A stretch of 64,000 bases of DNA, taken from positions 1,821,001 through 1,885,000 of the forward strand of contig NZ_JAPZBC010000001.1 of the NCBI RefSeq assembly GCF_027460265.1, written 5' to 3'. Under the pieces are notes generated by a model that worked only from the letters and a program-made list of their open reading frames with translations, did no database searches and was not told where the DNA came from. This document shows, in pieces, positions 25,280 through 33,657 of the stretch (within the stretch, counting starts at the first letter, position 1; each line of letters begins with the position of its first letter). The position numbers and the translations under genes are program-made. Source of the DNA: Streptomyces sp. WMMC940. Lineage in GTDB: Bacteria > Actinomycetota > Actinomycetes > Streptomycetales > Streptomycetaceae.

Positions 25280-26884
25280 GTGGACCCGGTGATCGTCGTC
25301 GGCGCGGGTCCGGTCGGGCTCGCCCTCGCCCTCGCCCTCGCCGCTCAGGGCGTTCCTTCGGTGGTCCTCGACGAGGGCGAGGGCAAGGACGAGCCGCGCC
25401 CCGCGCGTACGGTCCTCCTGCGCGCGGACACCGCGGCGCTCGCCCAGCGGCTGGGCTGCGCCACGATCCGTGACGAGGGAGCCCGCTGGGCCGGCTGGCG
25501 TTCGCTGCGGCGCAAGCAGGAACTGCGCCGGGTGGAGTTCCACGGGGAGGATCTGCCGGCTCCCGTGCACATCCCCCAGCACGCCCTGACGCGGGGACTG
25601 CGGGCGGCCGTGGACGCGGCGGACCTGGTGCGGGTCGCCACGCACAGCCGTCTCGACGCGTTGGAACAGGACGGGAGCGGTGTCACCGCGCACCCGCGCG
25701 GACCCGGGTCGACCTGGTGGCGCGGGAGTTTCCTGGTCGGCTGCGACGGGGCCAGGTCGACGGTCAGAAAGCTCCTCGGGATCCGGTTCCCGGGCCGGAC
25801 CGCCGTGGAACGCCACGCCGTCGCGGCCCTGCGCACCGAGCTGCCCTGGCCCGACGAAGGCGTGCTGCACCGGCTGCCGCCGTGGCGCGCGGTCGGGGAC
25901 GAGGTGACCGCGCGACCGCTGCCCGACGGCGTCTGGCGGCTGGACTGGCTGCTGCCCGCGCGCGGCGAACTGGTGACGCCCGACGCGCTGGTGTCACGGG
26001 TCCGGGACACGCTGGCCGGCTGGTGCGAGGGACCGCCGCAGTACGACCTCCTCGACACCGGCGTCCACACCCTGCACCACCGGCTGGCCCGACGCTGGCG
26101 TGTGGACCGTGCCTTCCTCGCCGGGGACGCGGCCCATCTCCTCGGCGCGGTCGGCACCCAGGGCGTGGACGAGGGCATGCGCGACGCCGACAACCTGGCG
26201 TGGAAGCTCGCCCAGGCCTGGCACCACGGCGCCTCCGAAACCCTGCTCGACAGCTACCAGGCCGAACGGCGCACGGCGGTTGCCGCACGGCTGCGGGCCG
26301 CGGACCAGTCCCTGCCGATACTGCGCGGCACCGGTGGCCTGCGGACGTATCTGCCGGGCGCCACGCGGGGGCACGACACGCTCCTGACGGACGGGCATCT
26401 GGGGCTCGGCGCGCTGGGTGCGCCCCCCGCCTACCCGCACTCCCCCCTCATGCCCCAGCACGCCGACGCGCACACCGCAGTCGGAACACCGGCCGGTGCT
26501 CCGGTGGCGGACGTGGCCGTGACGACGCCCGACGGGACGGCCGCCCGGCTGCGGGACCGGCTGGGCCGGGCCCGGCTGCTGGTGGTCCTGATCGCCCCCG
26601 GCACGGGCGTGTGGGACCGGCGCCACTGGGTGACGGCCGGCGTCATGCCCCGGCTCGCCTCGACGGTGTCGGAGCTGCCCGCCCGGGCGGAGCTGCTCGT
26701 CGCCGAGTCCTATCCGGGTGCATCGGCGCACACGGTGCTGCTGGTCAGGCCGGACGGACATCTCGCCGCCGCCTTCGGGGGCGTGCGTCCGGCCGAGCTG
26801 CACGCCGCGGCCGACGCGGTGCGTGGAGGTGCGCCCGCGACCTCGGAGTCCCGCGCCGAGCACGCGACCGCACGGTCGGACTGA
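25280..26884 (+). CDS. FAD-dependent aromatic-type monooxygenase (PF01494 group)
   Basis: The 534-residue product is a class A flavoprotein hydroxylase. It has the Rossmann motif VVGAGPVGLALALALA at the N-terminus, the second FAD/NAD(P)H motif GCDGARSTVRK near 160, and the third motif GDAAHLLGAVGTQGVDEGMRDADNLAWKL near 275. In that last motif the usual Pro before the GG-Q-G is replaced by Ala-Val, a mild departure. A C-terminal thioredoxin-like domain (about 400-530), as in phenol and polyketide hydroxylases, follows. The substrate is unknown. The GTG at 25280 has AGGAG seven bases upstream and begins directly at the Rossmann fold. It stands between two strong transcript boundaries and seems monocistronic. 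Confidence 0.88.
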   Translation: MDPVIVVGAGPVGLALALALAAQGVPSVVLDEGEGKDEPRPARTVLLRADTAALAQRLGCATIRDEGARWAGWRSLRRKQELRRVEFHGEDLPAPVHIPQHALTRGLRAAVDAADLVRVATHSRLDALEQDGSGVTAHPRGPGSTWWRGSFLVGCDGARSTVRKLLGIRFPGRTAVERHAVAALRTELPWPDEGVLHRLPPWRAVGDEVTARPLPDGVWRLDWLLPARGELVTPDALVSRVRDTLAGWCEGPPQYDLLDTGVHTLHHRLARRWRVDRAFLAGDAAHLLGAVGTQGVDEGMRDADNLAWKLAQAWHHGASETLLDSYQAERRTAVAARLRAADQSLPILRGTGGLRTYLPGATRGHDTLLTDGHLGLGALGAPPAYPHSPLMPQHADAHTAVGTPAGAPVADVAVTTPDGTAARLRDRLGRARLLVVLIAPGTGVWDRRHWVTAGVMPRLASTVSELPARAELLVAESYPGASAHTVLLVRPDGHLAAAFGGVRPAELHAAADAVRGGAPATSESRAEHATARSD

Positions 26885-26985
26885 GCACCCGCCCGCACTG
26901 CGGACATCCGTTGACCGGCACGGGCGCACATGGTGTACTCCGGGGCGTGACCGACACCGATGTGCGCCTGTGGCGGAGGGTCCAC

Positions 26986-27033
26986 ATGGACCTGCTCCGC
27001 TATGCGGGCTGCGTGTGTCGACGGTCTTGCTGA
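26986..27033 (+). CDS. Cysteine-rich leader peptide (MDLLRYAGCVCRRSC)
   Basis: A 15-codon open reading frame begins at ATG 26986, five bases after a near-perfect GGAGGG ribosome site at 26975-26980. Three of the last seven codons are cysteine, with two arginines between. Short peptides of the form R-x-x-x-D-L-x-R-x-x-x-C-x-C-R-R occur upstream of sulfur-metabolism genes in actinobacteria, and Cys-codon attenuators are described in mycobacteria. The next gene is cysteine dioxygenase, 114 bases downstream. I infer that ribosome stalling at Cys codons senses Cys-tRNA. An in-frame GTG at 26947 would give a longer version but lacks a ribosome site. Confidence 0.8.
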   Translation: MDLLRYAGCVCRRSC

Positions 27034-27077
27034 CCCCGCCTTCCCTCTCTCTCCCCCTGCTTTCGCGGCCGCGTTCG

Positions 27078-27097
27078 CGCACGGGTGTCCCCGTGCG
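27078..27097 (+). promoter_or_regulatory. Hairpin in the leader between the Cys peptide and cysteine dioxygenase
   Basis: An 8-bp stem (CGCACGGG with CCCGTGCG) and a 4-base loop lies 44 bases after the leader peptide stop and 51 bases before the cysteine dioxygenase start. It lacks a U-run. It could be one arm of an attenuator or a translation-masking fold controlled by ribosome position on the leader. Alternative partners were not modelled. Confidence 0.45.
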
Positions 27098-27147
27098 GGC
27101 GAGCACGTCGGCCGTGGGCGTCTCAGCGAGTCCCCAGGACGGTTCCC

Positions 27148-27675
27148 GTGACCCGGTCTGCTCCCGTGCACACCAAGGCCGCCGCACCCACCGCGGCCGA
27201 ACTCCTCGCGTTTGTGCGGCGTGCCGCCGCCGACACCGACATGATCGCCTCGCTGCCCCTGGACCCCGAGGGCCGCACCTGGGTGCGGCTGGAAGGGCCG
27301 GGCGGCAGTGAGGCGTGGTTGATCGGCTGGCCTCCCGGCACCGGCACCGGCTGGCACGACCATGCGGAATCGGTCGGCGCCTTCGCCACCGCGTCGGGCG
27401 AGCTGACGGAGAACTCCCTCGCGGTCCGGCTCCCCGCGAGCGGCTGGAAGACCCTGGAGCTGGCGGAGGACGTGGACCGCGGACGGCACCTCGGCCCCGG
27501 CGAGGGGCGGGCGTTCGGCAGGCACCATGTCCACGAGGTGCTCAACGAGTCCACCACCGAGCACGCGATCTCGGTCCACGCGTACCACCCGCCGCTGCCG
27601 CTGCTGCGGCGGTTCGGCAGGAGCGGCGCGGTACTCCGCCTCGAGCAGGTCGAACGTCCGGAGGACTGGCAGTGA
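27148..27675 (+). CDS. Cysteine dioxygenase (type I, cupin)
   Basis: CDO oxidises cysteine to cysteine sulfinate with O2 at a non-haem iron. The 175-residue cupin has the metal ligands in GWHDHAESVGAF (His70, His72) and HHVHEV (His127 or 129), typical of bacterial type I enzymes; the family G(X)5HXH(X)3,4E(X)6G motif is present in altered form. The GTG at 27148 has AGGACGG upstream. Its stop overlaps the rhodanese start (GTGA), so the two are coupled. The upstream Cys-codon leader supports a role in cysteine homeostasis. Confidence 0.9.
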   Translation: MTRSAPVHTKAAAPTAAELLAFVRRAAADTDMIASLPLDPEGRTWVRLEGPGGSEAWLIGWPPGTGTGWHDHAESVGAFATASGELTENSLAVRLPASGWKTLELAEDVDRGRHLGPGEGRAFGRHHVHEVLNESTTEHAISVHAYHPPLPLLRRFGRSGAVLRLEQVERPEDWQ

Positions 27676-28076
27676 GCGAACGGCCGACAGGAATCGACGA
27701 GTTGCTCGAGCGGGTCCGGGAGGGCCTGGACCGGGTCGAACCCCCCGAGGCGTTCGAGGCGGCCGCGGACGGTGCGCTGCTGGTCGACATCCGCTACGCG
27801 GCGCTGCGCGACCGGGACGGGCTGATCCCCGGTGCGCTGGTCGTCGAACGCAATGAACTGGAGTGGCGGCTGGACCCGCTGGGCAGCCATCGTGCGCCGG
27901 AGGCCACCGGCCATGACCTGCGGGTCGTGGTCGTCTGCAACGAGGGGTACGCCTCATCGCTCGCGGCGGCCTCACTCCGGCAGCTCGGGCTGCACCGCGC
28001 GACCGATATGGTCGGGGGCTTCCAGGCGTGGCGTGCGCAAGGACTGCCGGTGCAGGTGCCGGAGACGGCGGAGTAG
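27672..28076 (+). CDS. Single-domain rhodanese
   Basis: The 134-residue protein is a rhodanese-fold sulfurtransferase with the catalytic cysteine at 89 in VVCNEGYASS. LLVDIRYAALRDRDGLIPGA (N-terminal CH2A-like) and MVGGFQAWRAQGLPV (C-terminal CH2B-like) confirm the family. It overlaps the cysteine dioxygenase gene by four bases. It likely handles sulfane sulfur released during cysteine breakdown; the pairing also occurs in other actinobacteria. It is followed by a heavily structured 500-base gap. Confidence 0.92.
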   Translation: MSERPTGIDELLERVREGLDRVEPPEAFEAAADGALLVDIRYAALRDRDGLIPGALVVERNELEWRLDPLGSHRAPEATGHDLRVVVVCNEGYASSLAAASLRQLGLHRATDMVGGFQAWRAQGLPVQVPETAE

Positions 28077-28107
28077 CGGTCGCGAGGCGGTACGGGTGTG
28101 CGGCGTC

Positions 28108-28298
28108 TGACCGACGCACGCACGGGTGTCGGGAGTCGGCTGCCGGTGAGCCGGCGACGTACACGATGCGGGCGTGCGTCGGTCAACTGACCGTGGGGCG
28201 GCCGGTTGACATGGCGCCCCGCAGTCGGCACCGAAGCGGACCGGTGTTCCGGGACGTGGTTTCCCTCGTCCCTTCCCCTCCGTGAACACCGGTCCGCT
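28108..28298. repeat. Two long inverted repeats in the rhodanese/recX convergent gap
   Basis: The 504-base gap from 28077 to 28580 has no convincing gene. It holds a perfect 14-bp inverted repeat (TGACCGACGCACGC at 28108-28121 with its complement at 28172-28185) and a perfect 15-bp one (AGCGGACCGGTGTTC at 28235-28249 with 28284-28298). A competing small palindrome CGGTCA-AC-TGACCG lies at 28180-28193, and GGGACG/CGTCCC pairs nest inside the second loop. The structures may terminate the rhodanese transcript or fold a non-coding RNA. Farther right are a CCTCGGC/GCCGAGG hairpin near 28316 and two copies of GGTCCCGGGT near 28373. Confidence 0.65.
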
Positions 28299-28506
28299 CC
28301 CGTGGTCCTGGTGGGCCTCGGCCTCCGGCCGGCGCCGAGGGCACGGCGTTCGCCCCTCATGAACACCCGGGCGGTCCCGGGTGGTCCCGGGTGGTGAGGA
28401 GAGAACCACCAGGCGGGCTGGAAGTCACCGAGGCAGGTGAAAAGTCGTGGACGAGTCCGAACTCGGACGGGCGCTGTGCCCGGCACCGCCCGGGTGAAGC
28501 CCGCCA

Positions 28507-28525
28507 CGGCCACGACCCGTGGCCG
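28507..28525 (-). terminator. recA-recX terminator hairpin
   Basis: CGGCCACG and CGTGGCCG pair around a 3-base loop 56 bases beyond the recX stop on the minus strand. Confidence 0.65.
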
Positions 28526-28580
28526 GCCGGTTCGGCGCCCCGCATCGACCCGTCCATGAACCGTCCTTGTCTGCGGCCGG

Positions 28581-29174
28581 TCAGGACATACCGTCCTCCA
28601 GACCGTCCAGGCCCTCGGTGTCCTCGCCCTCCTCCTCCAGGGCCCGGCGGACCACCCTCAGGGCCATGCCCTCCGGGTATCCCTTGCGGGCGAGCATGCC
28701 CGCGAGACGGCGGAGGCGGCGGTCCCGGTCGAGGCCTCGGGTGGAGCGGAGTTTCCTGGCGACCAGCTCGCGCGCCGTCTCCTCCTCCTGGTCGGAGTCG
28801 AGCCGGCCGACCGCTTCGTCGATCAGCGCCGGGGCGACGCCCTTGGTGCGCAGCTCGCGGGCGAGGGCGCGACGGGCCAGTCCGCGGCCGTGGTGCCGTG
28901 ACTCCACCCAGGCGCCCGCGAAGGCCGCGTCGTCGATGAGCCCGACGTCCTCGAAGCGGGACAGCACCTCCCCGGCGGCCTCGTCCGGGATCCCGCGCTT
29001 GCGGAGCGCCTCGGCGAGTTGCTTCCGGGTCCGGGGCGTGCCGGTGAGCAGGCGCAGACAGATCGCCCGCGCCCTCTCTTCCGGGTCCTGGGGCGGCAGC
29101 TCCTCATCGGCCCTCGACGATGCGGAGCTGCCGCCCGGCCAATCCGCGGTACGCCGCGGGCTCGGGTCGGGCAC
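28581..29174 (-). CDS. recX: Recombination regulator RecX
   Basis: RecX binds RecA filaments and limits RecA activity. The 197-residue protein is composed of three-helix repeats; visible are ARAICLRLLTGTPRTRKQLAEAL, FEDVGLIDDAAFAGAWVESRHHGRGLARRALARELRTKGV and RKGYPEGMALRVVRRAL. A disordered first 30 residues is normal for actinobacteria. The GTG at 29174 is eight bases after the recA stop; there is only a weak ribosome site, so translational coupling to recA is likely. Confidence 0.94.
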   Translation of the reverse strand: MPDPSPRRTADWPGGSSASSRADEELPPQDPEERARAICLRLLTGTPRTRKQLAEALRKRGIPDEAAGEVLSRFEDVGLIDDAAFAGAWVESRHHGRGLARRALARELRTKGVAPALIDEAVGRLDSDQEEETARELVARKLRSTRGLDRDRRLRRLAGMLARKGYPEGMALRVVRRALEEEGEDTEGLDGLEDGMS

Positions 29175-29182
29175 GGTGCCGG

Positions 29183-30319
29183 TCAGCCCTTGGCCGCCGT
29201 GGCCGTCTTGGTGGCCTTCGCCGCCTTGGTGGCGGGGGCGGGCACCGACTTGGCGGGAGCGTCGGCCGGGGCGGCGGCGCTCGCCGCGTCCGCGCCGGGC
29301 TCGCCCGCCGGGGTCTCGGTGCTGCTCACCCCGACGCCCAACTTCTCCTTGATCTTCTTCTCGATCTCGTTGGCGAGATCGGGGTTGTCCTTCAGGAAGT
29401 TCCGCGCGTTCTCCTTGCCCTGTCCGAGCTGGTCGCCCTCGTACGTGTACCAGGCGCCGGCCTTGCGGACGAAGCCGTGCTCCACGCCCATGTCGATCAG
29501 TCCGCCCTCGCGGCTGATGCCCTGGCCGTAGAGGATGTCGAACTCGGCCTGCTTGAAGGGCGGCGCGACCTTGTTCTTGACGACCTTGCAGCGGGTGCGG
29601 TTGCCGACGGCCTCGGTCCCGTCCTTCAGGGTCTCGATGCGGCGGATGTCGATGCGCACCGAGGCGTAGAACTTCAGCGCACGGCCACCGGTCGTGGTCT
29701 CGGGCGAGCCGAACATCACGCCGATCTTCTCGCGGAGCTGGTTGATGAAGATCGCCGTGGTCTTGGACTGGTTGAGCGCGCTCGTGATCTTCCGCAGGGC
29801 CTGGCTCATCAGCCGCGCCTGGAGACCCACGTGGGAGTCGCCCATCTCTCCCTCGATCTCCGCGCGCGGCACGAGCGCGGCGACGGAGTCGATGACGATG
29901 AGGTCGAGCGCGCCGGAGCGGACCAGCATGTCGACGATCTCGAGCGCCTGCTCGCCGTTGTCCGGCTGGGACAGGATCAGGTTGTCGATGTCGACGCCGA
30001 GCTTCTTCGCGTACTCGGGGTCGAGGGCGTGCTCGGCGTCGACGAAGGCGACCTGGCCGCCCGCCTTCTGCGCGTTGGCGACGGCGTGCAGGGTCAGAGT
30101 CGTCTTGCCGGAGGACTCCGGGCCGTAGATCTCCACCACACGGCCGCGCGGCAGGCCACCGACACCCAGCGCGACATCGAGCGCCGTCGAGCCGGTCGGG
30201 ATGACCTCGATGGGCTCCTTCGACCGCTCGCCCATGCGCATCACGGCGCCCTTGCCGAACTGTCGTTCAATCTGCGCGAGCGCGGCGTCGAGCGCCTTCT
30301 CGCGGTCGGTTCCTGCCAT
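29183..30319 (-). CDS. recA: Recombinase RecA
   Basis: RecA drives homologous recombination and LexA self-cleavage. The 378-residue product has the P-loop GPESSGKT (66-73), [22 protein letters not shown], loop L1 and L2 regions, and [21 protein letters not shown]. The C-terminus is a Lys/Ala/Pro-rich tail of about 50 residues beyond the E. coli-like core end, a Streptomyces trait. The ATG at 30319 has GGTGGAA upstream; a frame extending to 30484 runs through the promoter. It is cotranscribed with recX. Upstream, an SOS box lies between the promoter hexamers. Confidence 0.98.
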   Translation of the reverse strand: MAGTDREKALDAALAQIERQFGKGAVMRMGERSKEPIEVIPTGSTALDVALGVGGLPRGRVVEIYGPESSGKTTLTLHAVANAQKAGGQVAFVDAEHALDPEYAKKLGVDIDNLILSQPDNGEQALEIVDMLVRSGALDLIVIDSVAALVPRAEIEGEMGDSHVGLQARLMSQALRKITSALNQSKTTAIFINQLREKIGVMFGSPETTTGGRALKFYASVRIDIRRIETLKDGTEAVGNRTRCKVVKNKVAPPFKQAEFDILYGQGISREGGLIDMGVEHGFVRKAGAWYTYEGDQLGQGKENARNFLKDNPDLANEIEKKIKEKLGVGVSSTETPAGEPGADAASAAAPADAPAKSVPAPATKAAKATKTATAAKG

Positions 30320-30458
30320 GGGTTCCACCCGGTTTGCTTGAGTCGATCGCTTCACGCCAAAGACGCTAACCCCTGCCACTGACAATGCGCCCCGACGTCC
30401 CTCCAACCTGTGGATAACCCGGTGAAGACCCCGGGATCCCAAGGCCGGACCCCCATAA

Positions 30459-30484
30459 GAATGGATGTTCGATTTTGGTGTCAA
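30459..30484 (-). promoter_or_regulatory. recA promoter with SOS (LexA) box
   Basis: On the minus strand a TTGACA -35 (30479-30484) is followed by GAACATCCATTC at 30459-30470, which fits the actinobacterial SOS box GAAC-N4-GTTC with one mismatch. The -10 would be TTCTTA or TCTTAT at about 30455-30461. LexA bound here would cover the spacer. The same box sequence has been described for S. lividans recA, as I recall. Confidence 0.8.
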
Positions 30485-30596
30485 GCACGCTGCCCGCGCC
30501 GCGCGCCCCGTGCCGCACGCCGCCCGCGGGGCCGCCGGAGGACCGCGGCCGGGCCGCCGCGGCCGCCCAAGGACGGTCGGGGTCCCGGACGGACCG

Positions 30597-31937
30597 TCAG
30601 GCGCCCGCCTCCCCGTCGGCCGCCGTACCGTCCTTCTTGCTGCGCAGGGCCCGCTGGACCCGGGCGAGGACCGCCTCGCCGTGTCGCCGGTGACCGTGGA
30701 CCCGCGGGTCCTCGGTCACGGTGTAGCGCTTCACGTACGCGCCGAGGAACGCCTGCAGCGTGGCGACGGCCGGAATCGCGATCAGCGCGCCGACGGCTCC
30801 CAGCAGCGCGGTGCCGGCGATGACCGAGCCGAACGCCACCGCCGGATGGATGTCCACCGTCCTGGCGGTGAGCTTCGGCTGCAGCACGTAGTTCTCGAAC
30901 TGCTGGTAGACCAGCACGAAACCCAGTACCCACAGCGCGTACCAGGGGTTGATCGTGAAGGCGATCAGCATCGGCAGGGCCCCCGCGAGATAGGTGCCGA
31001 TGGTGGGGATGAACTGCGACACCAGCCCCACCCACATGGCCAGCGCCGGGGCGTAGGGCACGTCCAGCATCGCCAGGAGCACGTAGTGGGCGACACCCGA
31101 GATCAGCGCCATCAGCCCGCGCGAGTACAGGTACCCGCCGGTCTTGTCGACGGCGATCTCCCAGGCCCGCAGCACCTCGGTCTGCTTCGACGGCGGCAGC
31201 ACCGAGCACAGCGCGCGCCGCAGCCTCGGCCCGTCCGCCGCGAAGTAGAAGGAGAAGAGGAAGATCGTCAGCAGCTTGAACAGCCCGCCGAGCACCGTGG
31301 CCGAGACGTCGAGCACGCCGGTCGCGCTGTTCTGCACGTACTTCTGCAGCCAGTCGGAACGCAGCAGGCTGTCCTGGATCGCGACTCGCGACAGTTCGCT
31401 GTGGAAGGTCTTGTTGATCCAGTTGATCACCTGGTCCAGGTACTGCGGGAAGTCCTCGACCATCTCGACGATCTGGCCGGCCAGCATCGAGCCGAGCGCC
31501 ACGACGAAGCCCGCGCTCACGGCCAGCACCGCGATGAAGACGAGGAACGTGGCGATGCCGCGCCGCACTCCGCGGGCCGCCATCCGCCCCACCGCCGGTT
31601 CGATCGCGAGCGCCAGGAAGAACGCGATCAGCACGTTGATCAGCAGACCGATCAGCTGGTGGAAGGCCCAGCTGCCGAGCTGGAAGCAGCCGTAGAGCGC
31701 CAGTGCCAGCACCATGGCGCGGGGCAGCCAGCGGGGCATGCGCCCTGGCGGGACGACCGTGACGGCGGTCCCGCCGGCCCCGGCGCCGCCGTCGGGCGCG
31801 GTGGCGGGCGAGGGGACCCTCACCCGGTCCCCGGCCCCGGCCGGGCCGGCCCCGGTGTCGTCATCGGGCCGCCCGGCCTCCGCGTACTGGGTGGCCGGGC
31901 GGTTCTGGTCCTGGGTGGTCTCGTCATTCGGTGCCAC
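30597..31937 (-). CDS. AI-2E family transporter (YdiK/PerM-like permease)
   Basis: The product of about 446 residues has a disordered Pro/Ala/Gly-rich N-terminal region of about 65 residues, eight predicted membrane helices, and a Lys/Arg-rich tail. The AI-2E family signature is visible as [39 protein letters not shown] and [25 protein letters not shown]. The family includes permeases for autoinducer or Na+/H+ functions; the substrate here is unknown. The GTG at 31937 starts VAPNDETT; an alternative GTG at 31955 has no better ribosome site. Separated from recA by the SOS-controlled promoter. Confidence 0.85.
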   Translation of the reverse strand: MAPNDETTQDQNRPATQYAEAGRPDDDTGAGPAGAGDRVRVPSPATAPDGGAGAGGTAVTVVPPGRMPRWLPRAMVLALALYGCFQLGSWAFHQLIGLLINVLIAFFLALAIEPAVGRMAARGVRRGIATFLVFIAVLAVSAGFVVALGSMLAGQIVEMVEDFPQYLDQVINWINKTFHSELSRVAIQDSLLRSDWLQKYVQNSATGVLDVSATVLGGLFKLLTIFLFSFYFAADGPRLRRALCSVLPPSKQTEVLRAWEIAVDKTGGYLYSRGLMALISGVAHYVLLAMLDVPYAPALAMWVGLVSQFIPTIGTYLAGALPMLIAFTINPWYALWVLGFVLVYQQFENYVLQPKLTARTVDIHPAVAFGSVIAGTALLGAVGALIAIPAVATLQAFLGAYVKRYTVTEDPRVHGHRRHGEAVLARVQRALRSKKDGTAADGEAGA

Positions 31938-32084
31938 GGAGCAAGTCTCGCCCACCGCGGCGACAACCGGGACGGCCCTGTGGACGACGCCCTGCCGACG
32001 GGCGGAGCGACGCGTCCCGGCGCCGGCCTCACCGGCGCGGGCGGCCCGGCTCCCTCCGGCGGGACGACCGCCCGGATCCCGGGC

Positions 32085-32279
32085 TCAGCGCTTGTCCGCC
32101 GGGATGCCGACCGCGGCGCAGACCCCGCGCCAGACGTCCTTGGTCTCCCAGCCCGCGGCCAGCGCCTCGTGCACCGTCCGGCCCCCGAGTTCCGTCATCA
32201 CGTGGTCGCGCGCGAAGGAGTCGGCGTACGCCGCACCGAAGTGCTCTTCCATCCGCTCCCAGAAAATCGTCAACCGCAT
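32085..32279 (-). CDS. DUF3046 protein
   Basis: This 64-residue protein matches the DUF3046 pattern: MRLTIFWERMEEHFG at the start, FARDHVMTELGGRTVHEALAAGWETKDVWRGVC in the middle. The family is confined to actinobacteria and typically lies close to recA. It has no known function. It is too short to appear as a separate frame in a longer overlapping one. Divergent from the gene at 32358. Confidence 0.9.
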   Translation of the reverse strand: MRLTIFWERMEEHFGAAYADSFARDHVMTELGGRTVHEALAAGWETKDVWRGVCAAVGIPADKR

Positions 32280-32323
32280 GGCACCAGTATCCGCCCCCTG
32301 AGGGTGAGACCCGTCCGTCGGCC

Positions 32324-32351
32324 TTGTGCGGAGCCCGTTCGCCCCTACCGT
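32324..32351 (+). promoter_or_regulatory. Promoter TTGTGC-16-TACCGT placing the start of 32358 gene at its ATG
   Basis: TTGTGC at 32324-32329 and TACCGT at 32346-32351 are separated by 16 bases; TACCGT ends six bases before the ATG at 32358, so transcription would start at or next to the A of ATG. The bases GGAG just before the ATG are too close to act as a ribosome site. Confidence 0.55.
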
Positions 32352-32357
32352 CGGAGC

Positions 32358-33263
32358 ATGGCTGGAACACCTCTGGCACGCGCCGAGCACTTCGTCTGGC
32401 TCACGGCTCGCGTGCTCGAACAGCGGCGGTTCGCGTATCACTTCCTGGGTGCGGCGGCGGAGCCGGTCGAGGCCGCGCTGACCGCGTACCTCAATGAGGA
32501 CGGCGGCTACGGCCACGCCCTGGAACCCGATCTCCGCGGCCCCGCGAGCCAGCCGCTGCACACGGCGCACGCCTTGCGCGTGCTGGACTCCATCGGGCGC
32601 TGCGGCGGGCTGCGGGCGGAGCGGATCTGCCGCTACCTGACGAACGTGGCGACGAGGGAGGGCGCCCTGCCCGTGATCCACCCCTCGCAGCGGGGCTACC
32701 CGACGGCGCCGTTCATCCCGATCGTGTCGGATCCGCCCAGTGAGCTGCTGGCCACGGGGCCCGTGGTGGGCCTGCTGCACCGCAACCAGGTGTGGCACGC
32801 GTGGCTGTTCCGCGCGACCGACTTCTGCTGGGCGGCGGTGGAGGGGCTGCGGAAGTCGCACCCGTACGAGATCCAGGCGGCGGTCGCGTTCCTGGACGGT
32901 GTCCCGGACCGGTCGCGTGCCGAGGAGGCCGCGGACCGGCTCGGACGGCTGGTGCGTGAGCAGCGGCTCGTGGTGCTCGCCCCGGACCGTTCCGACGAGT
33001 ACCCGGTCGCCGCGGGCTATGCGCCGGGCGAGTACCACTACCCCCACGACTACGCCCGCGTACCCGGCTCGCTGGCGCGGCGCTGGTTCACGGACGAGGA
33101 GATGGACCGGTCGCTGGACCACCTCGCCCGTGAGCAGCAGGAGGACGGCGGCTGGCCGGTCCGGTGGCGCCAGTGGGCGCCGAGCACCGCCCTGGAGTGG
33201 CGTCCGGTCGTGACGGTCGAGGCGCTGCGCACGCTGCGGGCACACGGGCGCGTGCTGCGCTGA
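32358..33263 (+). CDS. Terpene cyclase/prenyltransferase alpha-toroid-like protein, function unknown
   Basis: The 301-residue product contains two internal motifs of the squalene-oxidocyclase/prenyltransferase repeat type: LNEDGGYGHALEPDLRGP near 45-62 and QQEDGGWPVRWRQWAP near 260-275. These QxDGGW-like repeats build alpha/alpha toroids. No catalytic DxDD or DDXXD is seen. The protein is probably cytoplasmic. It probably has a leaderless mRNA from the promoter at 32324-32351. Role unknown. Confidence 0.75.
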   Translation: MAGTPLARAEHFVWLTARVLEQRRFAYHFLGAAAEPVEAALTAYLNEDGGYGHALEPDLRGPASQPLHTAHALRVLDSIGRCGGLRAERICRYLTNVATREGALPVIHPSQRGYPTAPFIPIVSDPPSELLATGPVVGLLHRNQVWHAWLFRATDFCWAAVEGLRKSHPYEIQAAVAFLDGVPDRSRAEEAADRLGRLVREQRLVVLAPDRSDEYPVAAGYAPGEYHYPHDYARVPGSLARRWFTDEEMDRSLDHLAREQQEDGGWPVRWRQWAPSTALEWRPVVTVEALRTLRAHGRVLR

Positions 33264-33295
33264 GCAGGCACGCGCCCCCGCGCCGGAGCCTCGTC

Positions 33296-33351
33296 AGGGG
33301 TCCGGCGCAAGGGGTCCGGCGCGAGGGGTCCGGCGCGAGGGGTCCGGCTCA
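33296..33351. repeat. Four tandem copies of a 14-bp repeat
   Basis: AGGGGTCCGGCGCR is repeated four times head to tail, the last copy diverged. The array ends across the azlD stop codon (33349-33351) so the last repeat supplies the stop. It lies in the convergent gap after the 32358 gene. Confidence 0.85.
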
Positions 33352-33657
33352 GCCTCCGAGGGCCCGAACCCCCGCGGTGACCGCCACGGAGGCGGCGACC
33401 ACGACGAGGAACGGCGCCCGGAGGACCAGTGCGATCGCGGCCGCGGCCAGTCCTGCGGCCCGGGCGTCCAGCACCAGTGCGTCGCCCGCGCTGAAGGTCT
33501 GCTGGGCGGTGAGCGCCGCCAGCAGGGCGACCGGGAGCAGGGCGGCGAGCCGCTGGACGAGCGGGCGCTCGAGGACTCCGGCCGGCACCAGCAGACCGGC
33601 CAGTTTGACCAGGTAGCAGGCGGCGGCGGTCACTCCGATCGCGATCCAGACGTTCAA
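33349..33657 (-). CDS. azlD: Branched-chain amino acid exporter small subunit AzlD
   Basis: The 102-residue membrane protein has four predicted helices (IAIGVTAAACYLVKLAGLLVP; LAALLPVALLAALTAQQTF; RAAGLAAAAIALVLRAPFL; VVVAASVAVTAGVRAL), typical of AzlD. Its partner AzlC lies upstream. The start is a TTG at 33657 overlapping the azlC stop (TTGA), so it is translated by coupling. Together they export branched-chain amino acids. The stop lies within a 14-bp tandem repeat. Confidence 0.85.
   Translation of the reverse strand: MNVWIAIGVTAAACYLVKLAGLLVPAGVLERPLVQRLAALLPVALLAALTAQQTFSAGDALVLDARAAGLAAAAIALVLRAPFLVVVAASVAVTAGVRALGG

Noticed and set aside
28360..28400. 12-codon ORF starting ATG near 28360 (MNTRAVPGGPGW)
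   Set aside because: It lacks a ribosome site and falls in the tandem GGTCCCGGGT repeat; it is likely chance.
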